Source: Nocardioides aromaticivorans
GTDB taxonomy: Bacteria > Actinomycetota > Actinomycetes > Propionibacteriales > Nocardioidaceae
Assembly: GCF_013408525.1 (NCBI RefSeq)
Contig: NZ_JACBZM010000001.1
Span: forward strand, 1,488,001-1,552,000
Direction of reading: 5' to 3'
DNA length: 64,000 nucleotides
Shown: one piece after another, positions 33,433-41,601 of the stretch
Layout: each line of letters starts with the position of its first letter
How positions within the stretch are numbered: the stretch's first letter is position 1
Notes under the pieces: generated by a model
The model's input: the letters and a program-made list of their open reading frames with translations, nothing else
Database searches by the model: none
Told to the model about the DNA's origin: nothing
Program-made: the position numbers and the translations under genes

Positions 33433-34935
33433 GTGACGAGTGCCGACAGCAACCTCCCCGCCGGTCTGGCGATTCCCGCCGTGCTGCCCGCGAGCGACCT
33501 CCCGCCCGACGCCGAGAGCTTCGACGTGGTCGTCGTCGGCTTCGGGATCGCCGGCGGCTGCGCCGCCCTCGAGGCCGCCCGCGCCGGCGCCCGGGTGCTG
33601 CTCCTCGAGAAGGCCGCCGTGCACGGCGGCACCTCGTCGATGTCGGGCGGGCACTTCTACCTCGGCGCCGGTACGGCGGTGCAAGAGGCCACCGGCCACG
33701 AGGACTCGGTCGAGGCGATGGTCGGCTACCTGATGGCGTCGACGAAGGACCCCGACGAGGTCAAGATCCGCGCCTACTGCGAGGGATCGGTCGCCCACTT
33801 CGACTGGCTCGAGTCCCTGGGCTTCCAGTTCGAGCGCTCGTACTTCCCCGGCAAGGCCGTCATCCAGCCCGGCACCGAGGGTCTGATGTTCACCGGCAAC
33901 GAGAAGGTCTGGCCCTACCGCGACCAGGTCGCGCCCGCGCCGCGCGGGCACAAGGTCCCCGTCCCCGGGGACACCGAGGGCACCAGGATCGTGATGGACC
34001 TGCTCCGCTCGCGCGTCGAGGAGGCCGGCGTCGAGGTCCGCTACGAGACCGGCGCGACCAACCTCGTCGTCGACGGCGACCCCGCGACCGGTGCGGTCGT
34101 CGGCCTCGCCTGGAAGTCCTTCGAGCGGACCGGCCTGGTCCGCGCCGGCTCCGTGGTGATCGCCGCCGGCGGCTTCGTCATGAACGCCGACATGGTCGCC
34201 CGCTACACGCCCGCGCTCGGGGTCAACCTGTTCACCCTCGGCTCCACGTACGACGACGGGCTGGGCATCCGCCTCGGCGAGTCCGTCGGGGCAGCCCTGG
34301 AGAACATGGAGGAGCCGTTCATCACGGCCCCCTTCTACCCGCCGTCCTCGCGCTGCAAGGGGATCATCGTCAACAAGGACGGCCAGCGCTTCGTCGCCGA
34401 GGACAGCTACCACGCGCGGACGTCGTACCACGTGCTGCAGCAGCCGGACGCCGTCGCCTATCTCATCGTCGACAGCGAGCACCTCGGCGAGGACCACATG
34501 CCGCTGGTGCCGCTCAAGGACGGCTTCGAGACCCTCGAGGAGATGGAGGACGGCCTCGACATGGCCCCGGGCACGCTGGTCAAGACCGTCGAGCGCTACA
34601 ACGAGCACGCCGCCGCCGGCGAGGACCCCGACTTCCACAAGCACCCCGACTGGATCGCCCCGCAGACGGCCGGCCCGTGGGCGGTCCTCGACCTCTCGCT
34701 CGGCAAGGCGCTCTACGCCGGCTTCACCATCGGCGGCATGGCCACGACGGTCGACGGCGAGGTCCGTCGTACCGATGGCACGGTCGTGCCCGGCCTGTAC
34801 GCCGCCGGCGCCTGCGCGTCCAATATCGCCCAGGACGGCAACGGGTACTGCTCCGGCACGCAGCTCGGGGAGGGGTCGTTCTTCGGGCGGCGGGCGGGTC
34901 GCCACGCCGCGGGAGTTTCACCGGCCGGCCGGTGA
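33433..34935 (+). CDS. FAD-dependent oxidoreductase of the KstD/fumarate-reductase superfamily, KstR-linked
   Basis: A 500-residue flavoprotein. The FAD-binding N-terminus is FDVVVVGFGIAGGCAALEAA, with HGGTSSMSGGHFYLGAGT and a C-terminal FAD segment GLYAAGACASNIAQDGNGYC. The fold is shared by ketosteroid dehydrogenases and fumarate reductases. The KstR-type box upstream points to steroid or cholesterol-type metabolism. The C-terminal Tyr-Gly pair of true KstD (YAGAG) appears as YCSG, so I do not call it KstD. The last codons and stop lie inside a dispersed palindromic element (34911-35049), suggesting the original C-terminus was altered by it. Confidence 0.82.
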   Translation: MTSADSNLPAGLAIPAVLPASDLPPDAESFDVVVVGFGIAGGCAALEAARAGARVLLLEKAAVHGGTSSMSGGHFYLGAGTAVQEATGHEDSVEAMVGYLMASTKDPDEVKIRAYCEGSVAHFDWLESLGFQFERSYFPGKAVIQPGTEGLMFTGNEKVWPYRDQVAPAPRGHKVPVPGDTEGTRIVMDLLRSRVEEAGVEVRYETGATNLVVDGDPATGAVVGLAWKSFERTGLVRAGSVVIAAGGFVMNADMVARYTPALGVNLFTLGSTYDDGLGIRLGESVGAALENMEEPFITAPFYPPSSRCKGIIVNKDGQRFVAEDSYHARTSYHVLQQPDAVAYLIVDSEHLGEDHMPLVPLKDGFETLEEMEDGLDMAPGTLVKTVERYNEHAAAGEDPDFHKHPDWIAPQTAGPWAVLDLSLGKALYAGFTIGGMATTVDGEVRRTDGTVVPGLYAAGACASNIAQDGNGYCSGTQLGEGSFFGRRAGRHAAGVSPAGR

Positions 34936-35049
34936 TTCTCCCGCCCTTGGACGAGAGAACTCACGGTTGGACGATGAAACTTCGTCGTCCAACCGTGAGT
35001 TTCACCGGCCGGCCGGTGATTCTCCCGTCCTTGGACGAGAAAACTCACC
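34911..35049. repeat. Dispersed palindromic element, copy 1
   Basis: Two copies of GTTTCACCGGCCGGCCGGTG (each followed by ATTCTCCCG) flank a hairpin with 17-bp arms at 34958-34974 and 34985-35001 and a 10-nt loop TGAAACTTCG. Copy 2 at 46536-46650 has the same layout. TTGGACGA occurs between the modules. It carries the stop codon of the FAD oxidoreductase gene and abuts the aminotransferase promoter. Confidence 0.85.
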
Positions 35050-35058
35050 ACCGCCGCC

Positions 35059-35064
35059 TACCCT
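35059..35064 (+). promoter_or_regulatory. -10 box, leaderless start of the aminotransferase gene
   Basis: TACCCT ends 7 nt before the GTG at 35072; no Shine-Dalgarno sequence. Confidence 0.45.
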
Positions 35065-35071
35065 CGACCCC

Positions 35072-36241
35072 GTGACCGACCGCCTCACCGCCGCCACCCG
35101 GGCGAACGTCCCGCCCTTCCACGTCATGGACCTCCTGGCCGCGGCGGCCGAGCGGCAGCGCACGCACGGCGACCTGCTCAACCTCGTGGCGGGCCAGCCC
35201 AGCACCGGCGCACCCGCGCCCGTCACCGCCGAGGCGGTCCGCCTGCTCAACACCGGCGACCCGCTCGGCTACACCACCGCCACCGGCATCCTCGAGCTGC
35301 GCGAGGCGATCGCCGGCCACCACCGCAGCCGCTACGGCATCGAGGTGGCGGCCGAGGACGTCGTGGTCACCACCGGCTCCAGCGGCGGCTTCCTGCTCGC
35401 CTTCCTCGCGGCCTTCGACACCGGCGCCCGCGTCGCGATCGCACGCCCCGGCTACCCCTGCTACCGCAACGTGCTCGCCGCCCTCGGCTGCGAGGTGGTC
35501 GAGATCGCGACCGGCCCGGAGACCCGCTTCCAGCCCACGGTGGAGCAGCTCGACGAGGCCCATGCGCGGCAGCCGCTCGACGGCCTCGTGGTCGCGAGCC
35601 CCGCCAACCCGACGGGCACCATGCTGCAGCCGGAGGAGCTCGCCGCGATCGCCCGCTGGTGCGAGGACCACCAGGTCCAGCTGGTCTCCGACGAGATCTA
35701 CCACGGCATCCAGTACGCCGGAGCCAGCGCCGGCTGCGCCTGGGAGACCTCCCGCGAGGCGGTCGTCTTCGGCTCGTTCTCGAAGTACTTCTCGATGACC
35801 GGCTGGCGCCTGGGCTGGATGCTCGCTCCGGAGCGGCTGCGTCGCCCCGTCGACGTGCTGACCGGCAACTTCAGCATCTGCCCGCCCGTCCTCGCCCAGC
35901 ATGCGGCGCTCGCGGCGTTCGACCCGACGTCGTACGCCGAGCTCGACGGCCACGTGCAGCGCTACGCCCACAACCGCGCCGTCCTGCTGGAGGGACTCCC
36001 CCGGCTCGGCATCACCGAGCTGGCCCCGGCCGACGGCGCGTTCTACGCGTACGCCGACGTGCGGCACCTGACGCAGGACTCGATGGCCTACGCCCGCGAC
36101 CTGCTGGCCCGCACCGGTGTCGCCGTGGCGACGGGCATCGACTTCGACACCGTCGACGGCGGCCACTTCCTGCGCTTCAGCTTCGCCGGCGCGACCGACG
36201 ACATCGTCGCCGCGCTCGACCGGCTCGACGGCGCGCTCTGA
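35072..36241 (+). CDS. PLP-dependent aminotransferase, class I/II
   Basis: A 389-residue fold-type I aminotransferase. VTTGSSGGFLLAF binds PLP phosphate, ASPANPTGTMLQPEEL carries the conserved Asn, SDEIYHGIQY the Asp/Tyr pair, and SFSKYFSMTGWRLGWM the Schiff-base Lys. A C-terminal Arg in GHFLRFSFAGATDD binds the substrate carboxylate. Amino donor and acceptor cannot be assigned. The GTG at 35072 is preferred because of the -10 box; a longer frame upstream is repeat-derived sequence. Confidence 0.9.
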   Translation: MTDRLTAATRANVPPFHVMDLLAAAAERQRTHGDLLNLVAGQPSTGAPAPVTAEAVRLLNTGDPLGYTTATGILELREAIAGHHRSRYGIEVAAEDVVVTTGSSGGFLLAFLAAFDTGARVAIARPGYPCYRNVLAALGCEVVEIATGPETRFQPTVEQLDEAHARQPLDGLVVASPANPTGTMLQPEELAAIARWCEDHQVQLVSDEIYHGIQYAGASAGCAWETSREAVVFGSFSKYFSMTGWRLGWMLAPERLRRPVDVLTGNFSICPPVLAQHAALAAFDPTSYAELDGHVQRYAHNRAVLLEGLPRLGITELAPADGAFYAYADVRHLTQDSMAYARDLLARTGVAVATGIDFDTVDGGHFLRFSFAGATDDIVAALDRLDGAL

Positions 36242-36248
36242 CGCCCGG

Positions 36249-37262
36249 CTACTCCAGGCCTGCCGGGCAGGTGCTCGGCGGCGAGGACGTGTAGACGCAG
36301 GCGGCGAAGCTCGGCAGCGGCGGGAGCACCTCAGGCGGCAGCACCAGCAGCCGCGGGTCGTCCAGCGCCGCCAGCATGGACTCGACGGAGATGTCCGTCA
36401 GGCCGATGAGCTCCTCGTCGCCCGGCTCGCCCTCCAGCTCCCCGACGGACTCGCTGACGGTGACCTCGGGACGCCCCGACGCGGCGTCCCCGGGGATCCA
36501 CACGTAGTGCCCGCCCCCGCCGTCGTAGGTGTAGACCGACTCGTAGGCCGTGGCTCCCGCGGGGGTGGTGTGCACCTCGCAGAAGGACCCCTCCACGGTC
36601 GGATCGCACCCGACCTCGCCGCGAGCGGCGGCGTAGTCGGTGGCGATGTGCTCGACGTAGAGGGAGTAGGTGTGCATCCCCGTGTGGCTGACCACCTGCC
36701 ACTCGGTCGCGCCGGCGCGGGCGGCGCCGGTGAGCTCCCGGCGCTGGTCGCCGTCGAGGTTGTCGGGTGCCGTGCTCCAGCTGAGCGCGCTCACCGTCCC
36801 GGTCTCGGCGGACGAGGGGAACACCTCCTCCGAGACGGCGACCAGGTCGCTCTCGACGGTGACCGGGTCGAGGGTCGTCGGCGTGGGCTCGTCCGACGGC
36901 TCGTCCGACTGCTCGTCGGACGGATCGTCACTGCTCGACGACGTCGTGTCGCCGGAGTCGTCGTCGCGCAGCAGGAGGAAGGCCGCGACCCCACCGCCCG
37001 CGGCGAGCAGCAGCACGAGGACCACCAGCCCGACGACGAGGCCGACCCGGCTTCCCCCGCGCCGCGGCGGAGGCGGCCCCCAGGGCTGCTGGCCGTAGGG
37101 CGGCGGCGCGAGCGGCGGGGGTACGACGGGCGGTGGCGGGACGGCACCGGCCGGCGGGGCGGCAGGCGGTCCGACCTGGGTCGGCGCCGAGGACGGGTCG
37201 AAGCCCGGACCGGCCGGACGGCCCTGTCCTGGGTACGGCGGGGGTTGGCCTGCGTCCGACAT
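36249..37262 (-). CDS. Proline-rich single-pass membrane protein, unknown
   Basis: A 337-residue protein I cannot assign to a family. Residues 1-72 are Pro/Gly-rich and cytoplasmic (PPPPVVPPPLAPPPYGQQPW). Membrane segment at about 75-98 (VGLVVGLVVLVLLLAAGGG), then an acidic Ser/Asp linker (DEQSDEPSDEPTP) and an exported C-terminal domain of about 200 residues with four cysteines (GCDPTV, SFCEV, AACVY and a final TCPAG) that probably form two disulfides. Divergent from the WXG100-like cluster across a palindromic promoter. Confidence 0.75.
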   Translation of the reverse strand: MSDAGQPPPYPGQGRPAGPGFDPSSAPTQVGPPAAPPAGAVPPPPVVPPPLAPPPYGQQPWGPPPPRRGGSRVGLVVGLVVLVLLLAAGGGVAAFLLLRDDDSGDTTSSSSDDPSDEQSDEPSDEPTPTTLDPVTVESDLVAVSEEVFPSSAETGTVSALSWSTAPDNLDGDQRRELTGAARAGATEWQVVSHTGMHTYSLYVEHIATDYAAARGEVGCDPTVEGSFCEVHTTPAGATAYESVYTYDGGGGHYVWIPGDAASGRPEVTVSESVGELEGEPGDEELIGLTDISVESMLAALDDPRLLVLPPEVLPPLPSFAACVYTSSPPSTCPAGLE

Positions 37263-37320
37263 CGCTCACTCCGGCTGAGAAGGTTCCCGGCGATCATGGC
37301 ACTCTGGCTCCTGGTCCGCT

Positions 37321-37341
37321 GCGCAAACGAGAGGTTTGCGC
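37321..37341. promoter_or_regulatory. Perfect palindrome (8-5-8) in a divergent promoter
   Basis: GCGCAAAC (37321-37328) and GTTTGCGC (37334-37341) flank GAGAG. It lies between the proline-rich membrane protein (start 37262) and the WXG100-like gene (start 37370), a likely shared operator. Confidence 0.55.
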
Positions 37342-37369
37342 CACAGTTTTCGGGGGAAGGGCGCGACTC

Positions 37370-37822
37370 ATGTACGGCGACACCGAGCTGATCAGGCGTC
37401 GCGTCTCCGCGCTGCGCGACCAGGGCGCGGACGTGCGGGCGCTCGCGGACGAGCTGGTGGCCCGCGTCGACGGGCTCGGCTGGAGCGGACGCGCCGCCGA
37501 GGCGATGCGCGAGCGCGTCACCGAGCGTGCCCGCCACCTGCGCATCGCCGCGGACCGTCACGTCTCGGCCGCCGACGCGCTGGCCGACCACGCCGAGGCG
37601 GTCGACACCACCGCGGAGGAGATCGCGGCCATCGAGGCCCGCGTCTCGGCGAAGGTCGCCGACGCGCAGGCGCGCATCGACGCGATCGCCGCCCGCAACG
37701 AACGCTCCGACGGCCCGCAGATCACCCCGGACCCCCACGACGAGGCGCTCGCCGCCTTCGTGGCCCCACCGCCCGGCCACCGCGACTGGCTCTCCGTCGA
37801 CCTCCCCGGACTGGAGCACTGA
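37370..37822 (+). CDS. WXG100-like helical protein
   Basis: A 150-residue, mostly helical protein. The first 95 residues look like a WXG100/ESX helical hairpin: LIRRRVSALRDQGADVRALA, the turn GLGWSG with W38-S-G40, then RAAEAMRERVTERARHL. An extra C-terminal region of about 50 residues ends WLSVDLPGLEH. WXG100 proteins are substrates or partners of type VII secretion. No ESX ATPase or membrane core is in the window. First gene of a three-gene set; the next gene starts 5 bp after its stop. Strong GGGGGAAGG upstream. Confidence 0.7.
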   Translation: MYGDTELIRRRVSALRDQGADVRALADELVARVDGLGWSGRAAEAMRERVTERARHLRIAADRHVSAADALADHAEAVDTTAEEIAAIEARVSAKVADAQARIDAIAARNERSDGPQITPDPHDEALAAFVAPPPGHRDWLSVDLPGLEH

Positions 37823-37827
37823 CGCCC

Positions 37828-38760
37828 GTGCCGACCATCGACCTGACGACCGTCGCGACGCTGGACGACAACCGGCCTGCGCAGCCGCTCGACGCAGCGC
37901 CCCGCCGCATCGGCGTGACCCTCAGGGAGCTCCAGCACGCGGCCGCCCTGGCCGGTGACGCGCCGCTGCCCTTCGACGTCGCGGAGCCGGTGGCCGCCGA
38001 CGCGATGCAGTCCCGCCTGGGCAGCAGCCCCACGACGACCGACGACCAGTCCTACCGCGCCGTCGTCGCCGCCCTCCACGACCCCGGCGACGCCCTCACC
38101 CGCCGCGGTCTGCTCACCGACGGCGTCCTCGACCCGGGGCTCGCCGGTGCGATCGGCCTCCTCGCCGCGCCGCGGACGGCGGTCGACATCGACCTGCGGA
38201 TGGCGGGGGTGCAGGCGAAGGTCTGGCACCGCCAGGACCGCTCCGCGGTGGCGTCGCTCGCCACGGTCGACGGCATCGTCTTCGAGCTCGGCTGGTTCGG
38301 CATCGACGCGTGGGCCGGCGAGCTCGCCCGGGCCGCCGCCGTGAGCGAGGACGTCGAACTCGGCGCGTCCACCGTCCCGTCGTACGTCGACCTGCCGTTC
38401 GAGCTCGCCGACGCCGCCGCCGAGGCCACCCGGGTGGGCCGGGGCGACCTCCTGCCGGTCCTGGCAGCGCGCCACTCCGGGGCCGTGCTCGGTCCCGACG
38501 GGGTGCTGCCCGACGACGCCGTCGCCCGGCTGCTGACGTCCCTCGCCGGCGAGGCCCAGGGGCGCCTGCGGGCGCTCGTCGCCGACGTGTCGGGCGATGC
38601 CGTCGACACCGTCGGGGTCGTGTCCTGGACGCTCCTCGCCGACGGCTGGCGGGCGCTGCGTCCGCACCAGCTCGACGGCGTGCCCCGGCTCGAGGTGCGC
38701 TCGGTGGAGCCGGCCGACCTCGCCAAGGTCGTGGCCCCGGTCCTGGAGGGAGCCCGATGA
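37828..38760 (+). CDS. EspG-like secretion-associated protein (tentative)
   Basis: A 310-residue soluble alpha/beta protein with no signal peptide or membrane segment. The pattern VDIDLRMAGVQAKVWHRQDR, then SAVASLATVDGIVFELGWFG, resembles the beta-sheet half of ESX chaperones (EspG). The position between a WXG100-like gene and its companion supports this, but the similarity is weak and unverified. GTG start at 37828; its stop overlaps the next gene (ATGA), so the three genes are one operon. Confidence 0.55.
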   Translation: MPTIDLTTVATLDDNRPAQPLDAAPRRIGVTLRELQHAAALAGDAPLPFDVAEPVAADAMQSRLGSSPTTTDDQSYRAVVAALHDPGDALTRRGLLTDGVLDPGLAGAIGLLAAPRTAVDIDLRMAGVQAKVWHRQDRSAVASLATVDGIVFELGWFGIDAWAGELARAAAVSEDVELGASTVPSYVDLPFELADAAAEATRVGRGDLLPVLAARHSGAVLGPDGVLPDDAVARLLTSLAGEAQGRLRALVADVSGDAVDTVGVVSWTLLADGWRALRPHQLDGVPRLEVRSVEPADLAKVVAPVLEGAR

Positions 38761-40130
38761 ACCGGCCCGAGACCACCTCCGTCGACCAGACCCCCGTCGA
38801 GGAGCAGCCGCTGACGCCGGTCCAGGCGGCCGACCTGGCCGACAAGTACGACCAGATGCTGCGCCTCGCCGACGTCTTCGACGACGCCGGCGCCCAGATG
38901 CGGGAGTGGGCCAAGCTAGGCCGCGACGTGCTCTCCGAGCCCGAGGTCACCGCCTCCGCCGAGCTGTCGAAGACGACCTGGGCGACCGCCGAGGAGGAGC
39001 TCCGCGCCGCGACCACCGGCAAGGACGGCCTGCTCAGCCGCTCCATCGAGCTCGACGCCGACGCCCTCGTGCTGCGTGCGACCGTGCTGACCTACCGCTG
39101 GATCGACGAGCTGCAGGCAGCGGCGTACCAGACCCTCGGCTCGATCGCGGGCAAGGCGATCGGCTACCTCGCCCCGCAGGTCAGCCTGGGCGGAGCGATC
39201 GTGGCCGCCGGCCTCATCGAGACCGACTCGCTCGACCGCGACGGCGTCGCGACCTATCTCAACGAGCTCGCCGAGGCGAACCCCGAGCTGATGGAGCACG
39301 TCACCACCGGTGGCGGCCTACTCGACAGCCTCCAGATGCGAGGGCTGCTGACCGCCGGCGTCCTGTCCGGCGAGGGCGGCCGGGCCGCTCGGGCCGGCGG
39401 GCTGCGCGCCTCGGGCATCGCTCCGATCGGCGACGACTGGGGCTCCGCCCTGCGCGATGTCGCCGTCGACCTGCCGGACGCCGCCGAAGCCCCTGCGCCG
39501 GCCACGGCCGGGCTCAGCGACGAGGACGCCGCCCCGACCGGCCTGGGCGACCTGATGGCCCTGCTGGCCGACGGCGACGACAGCCTCCCGGTCCGGATCC
39601 TGCGGGTCGGCCCGGACCGCCTCCTCGCGTTCCTCTCCGGCGCTGCCGCCCCGGCCCGTAGCGCCGGCCGGCTGCGCCTGGTGTCGGGCGACGCCTCCGG
39701 TCACGCCGAGGCCGTCGTCCGCGCCCTGGCGGCTGCGTCGGCCGACAGCGACGGCCAGACGCGGGTGATGCTCGTGGGGCGTGGCAGCGGCGGCGCGGCG
39801 GCGATCGAGATCGCGACCCGCACCGACCTGCCGGGCTTCGTCGTCGACCAGGTCGTCACCGCCAGCGCGCCGGCCGCCCAGCTGCCCGCGCTCCCGGCCG
39901 ACGTCCAGGTGCTCTCGCTCGAGGACCGCAGCGACCCCGTCGCGCTCCTCGGCTCGCTGATCAACGCCGCCACGGCCAACCGCGTCACCGTCGTGTACGA
40001 CGCCGGGTCGGACCCCGACGTCCCGCCCCTCGTCGCGGGCGGGCGGGCAGCGGACCGCGCCGACCACCCGGACCTGGTGGCGTCGCTGGCCCGCTGGCGC
40101 GAGCTGGGCTATCTGCGACCCCCGGCCTGA
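38757..40130 (+). CDS. Large partner protein with helical N-terminus and hydrolase-like C-terminus
   Basis: A 457-residue protein I cannot name. Residues about 20-130 are helical and WXG/LXG-like (ADLADKYDQMLRLADVFDDA). A hydrophobic segment (GYLAPQVSLGGAIVAAGLIE) follows. The last 150 residues read like an alpha/beta-hydrolase core with a nucleophile-elbow sequence VMLVGRGSGGAAAIEI and VQVLSLEDRSDPVALL. Some actinobacterial DUF1023-type hydrolases are also paired with WXG100 proteins. A catalytic His is not obvious, so activity is uncertain. The last 22 bp overlap the convergent acyltransferase gene. Confidence 0.65.
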   Translation: MNRPETTSVDQTPVEEQPLTPVQAADLADKYDQMLRLADVFDDAGAQMREWAKLGRDVLSEPEVTASAELSKTTWATAEEELRAATTGKDGLLSRSIELDADALVLRATVLTYRWIDELQAAAYQTLGSIAGKAIGYLAPQVSLGGAIVAAGLIETDSLDRDGVATYLNELAEANPELMEHVTTGGGLLDSLQMRGLLTAGVLSGEGGRAARAGGLRASGIAPIGDDWGSALRDVAVDLPDAAEAPAPATAGLSDEDAAPTGLGDLMALLADGDDSLPVRILRVGPDRLLAFLSGAAAPARSAGRLRLVSGDASGHAEAVVRALAAASADSDGQTRVMLVGRGSGGAAAIEIATRTDLPGFVVDQVVTASAPAAQLPALPADVQVLSLEDRSDPVALLGSLINAATANRVTVVYDAGSDPDVPPLVAGGRAADRADHPDLVASLARWRELGYLRPPA

Positions 40131-41443
40131 GACGGCAGCCGCAGGACACCGCCGAGGACGCACGCGGCGATCGGCACCAGCGGGAGGTACCAGAGGATCT
40201 CCCCGTCGCGGGCGATCCCCATCGAGGCCAGCGTCCCGAGGCCGGCGCAGGTGCCGACGACGGCGAGCACGGGCCGGAGCGCTGAGGGAGCGGGCCGCGG
40301 GTCGGGGGCCGGGGTCTCGAAGCGCCCGACGAGCGCGACCGCACCGGCGGTGAGGACGGCGAGGGTCGCGAAGTAGAGCGGCCGGGTCGCCCACCAGCCG
40401 GCGGTGTCGGGCAGGCGGTGCAGGCCGAACCCGTCGAGCAGCATCGAGCCGCCGACCAGCACGCCGAGCATCGTGAGGTGCCACAGGTAGATGCTCATGA
40501 TCCGGGCGTTGACCAGCACCGTCAGCACCCACACACGGCGGCGGGCCACGAGGCGGCGCAGGATCGGCTCCAGGGTCAGCACGACCCCGGCCTGCAGCAG
40601 TCCGAGGAAGCCCTGGGTGACGCGGGTCGGGTAGGCGTTGTCGATCTCACCGGTCGACAGGCCGACCATGGAGACGGCGTACGGACCCTGGACGGTGAGC
40701 ACGTAGAGCACGCCGAAGCCGACGGCGACGAGGGCGATCCGGCGGGCGGGCGAGGCCAGCTGTCCGTCGAGCCAGGCGTAGCCGAGCATGTGGACGGTGC
40801 TCCACACCACGACGTAGTTGAGGAAGCCGACGGCGACGAGGTCCTGGCTGACGCTGACGAGGTCGATGAGGCCGCCGAGGGCGAGGCCGCCGCCGATCGA
40901 CCACCAGCCGAGGCGCTCCCAGGCGAGGAGCGTGAGCGGTGCGACGGCGACGACCACCACGTAGGCGGCCATGAACCACGTGGGCACGAGCGAGGCGCGG
41001 CTGGCGATCCGGAGCAGGTCGGCGTCGACGCCGGCGGCGTGCGCGGACGGGGCGACGACCGCCCAGAAGAGCATCAGCGGGAGCACCGGAAGCACGAGCC
41101 GGCGCAGCCGTGAGCGCAGCCAGGCGCCGTACCCCTCGTCGCGACGCCGGGCCGAGCGCCACGACAGCGCGTTGGAGTAGCCGCCGACGAGGAAGAAGAC
41201 CGGCATCACCTGCAGCACCCAGGTCAGCGGGTGGGTCCAGCCGGCGAGGTCGAGCAGGTCGCCGCGGTGCAGGCCGCCGTCGCGGTCGACGTACACGGCG
41301 GCCATCAGCCAGTGGCCGAGGACGACGACGAGGATCGCGGTGGCTCGGAGCAGGTCGACGACCCGGTTGCGCTCGACGGGGGTCTGGTCGGCGAGGGAGG
41401 CGACGGTCGGGAGCAGGCGGGACGGGCTCGTGGCGGTGGGCAT
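40109..41443 (-). CDS. Acyltransferase-3 family membrane protein
   Basis: A 444-residue integral membrane acyltransferase with about ten segments. It opens with RNRVVDLLRATAILVVVLGH, the family signature with the conserved Arg/His, and has VMPVFFLVGGYSNALSWRSA, then RLRRLVLPVLPLMLFW and SIYLWHLTML near the end. Such proteins O-acylate sugars or cell-surface polymers. The ATG at 41441-41443 with GAGGA upstream is preferred to a GTG six codons earlier. Acceptor unknown. Confidence 0.88.
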   Translation of the reverse strand: MPTATSPSRLLPTVASLADQTPVERNRVVDLLRATAILVVVLGHWLMAAVYVDRDGGLHRGDLLDLAGWTHPLTWVLQVMPVFFLVGGYSNALSWRSARRRDEGYGAWLRSRLRRLVLPVLPLMLFWAVVAPSAHAAGVDADLLRIASRASLVPTWFMAAYVVVVAVAPLTLLAWERLGWWSIGGGLALGGLIDLVSVSQDLVAVGFLNYVVVWSTVHMLGYAWLDGQLASPARRIALVAVGFGVLYVLTVQGPYAVSMVGLSTGEIDNAYPTRVTQGFLGLLQAGVVLTLEPILRRLVARRRVWVLTVLVNARIMSIYLWHLTMLGVLVGGSMLLDGFGLHRLPDTAGWWATRPLYFATLAVLTAGAVALVGRFETPAPDPRPAPSALRPVLAVVGTCAGLGTLASMGIARDGEILWYLPLVPIAACVLGGVLRLPSQAGGRR

Positions 41444-41511
41444 GGGAGCGATCCTCGTCACTCCGCCCGCTGCCCACCCGGGTGGAAGTACTCAAAAAGG
41501 AAACCAGTTCC

Positions 41512-41550
41512 TTGACAAACCCGGGGTCAATGTATGCAACATGTTGTTGC
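41512..41550 (+). promoter_or_regulatory. Promoter and operator of the oxygenase operon
   Basis: TTGACA (41512-41517) and TATGCA (41533-41538) form a -35/-10 pair with a 15-nt spacer. GCAACATGTTGTTGC (41536-41550) is an inverted repeat (6-3-6) overlapping the -10 and start site, a good position for repression by the TetR protein encoded in the operon. Confidence 0.5.
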
Positions 41551-41601
41551 GCTAACAGAGTGCATGCTCCCGCTTTCGACGATGAAACGGATCGAGGAAC
41601 G

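Noticed and set aside
33433-34935. Calling this gene kstD
   Set aside because: FAD motifs and a KstR-type box are present, but the conserved C-terminal Tyr/Gly arrangement of KstD is not matched.
41110-41601. N-terminal extension of the AurF-like protein
   Set aside because: The frame is open upstream but is antisense to the acyltransferase and Arg/Gly-rich; the ATG at 41602 has a ribosome site and a promoter.
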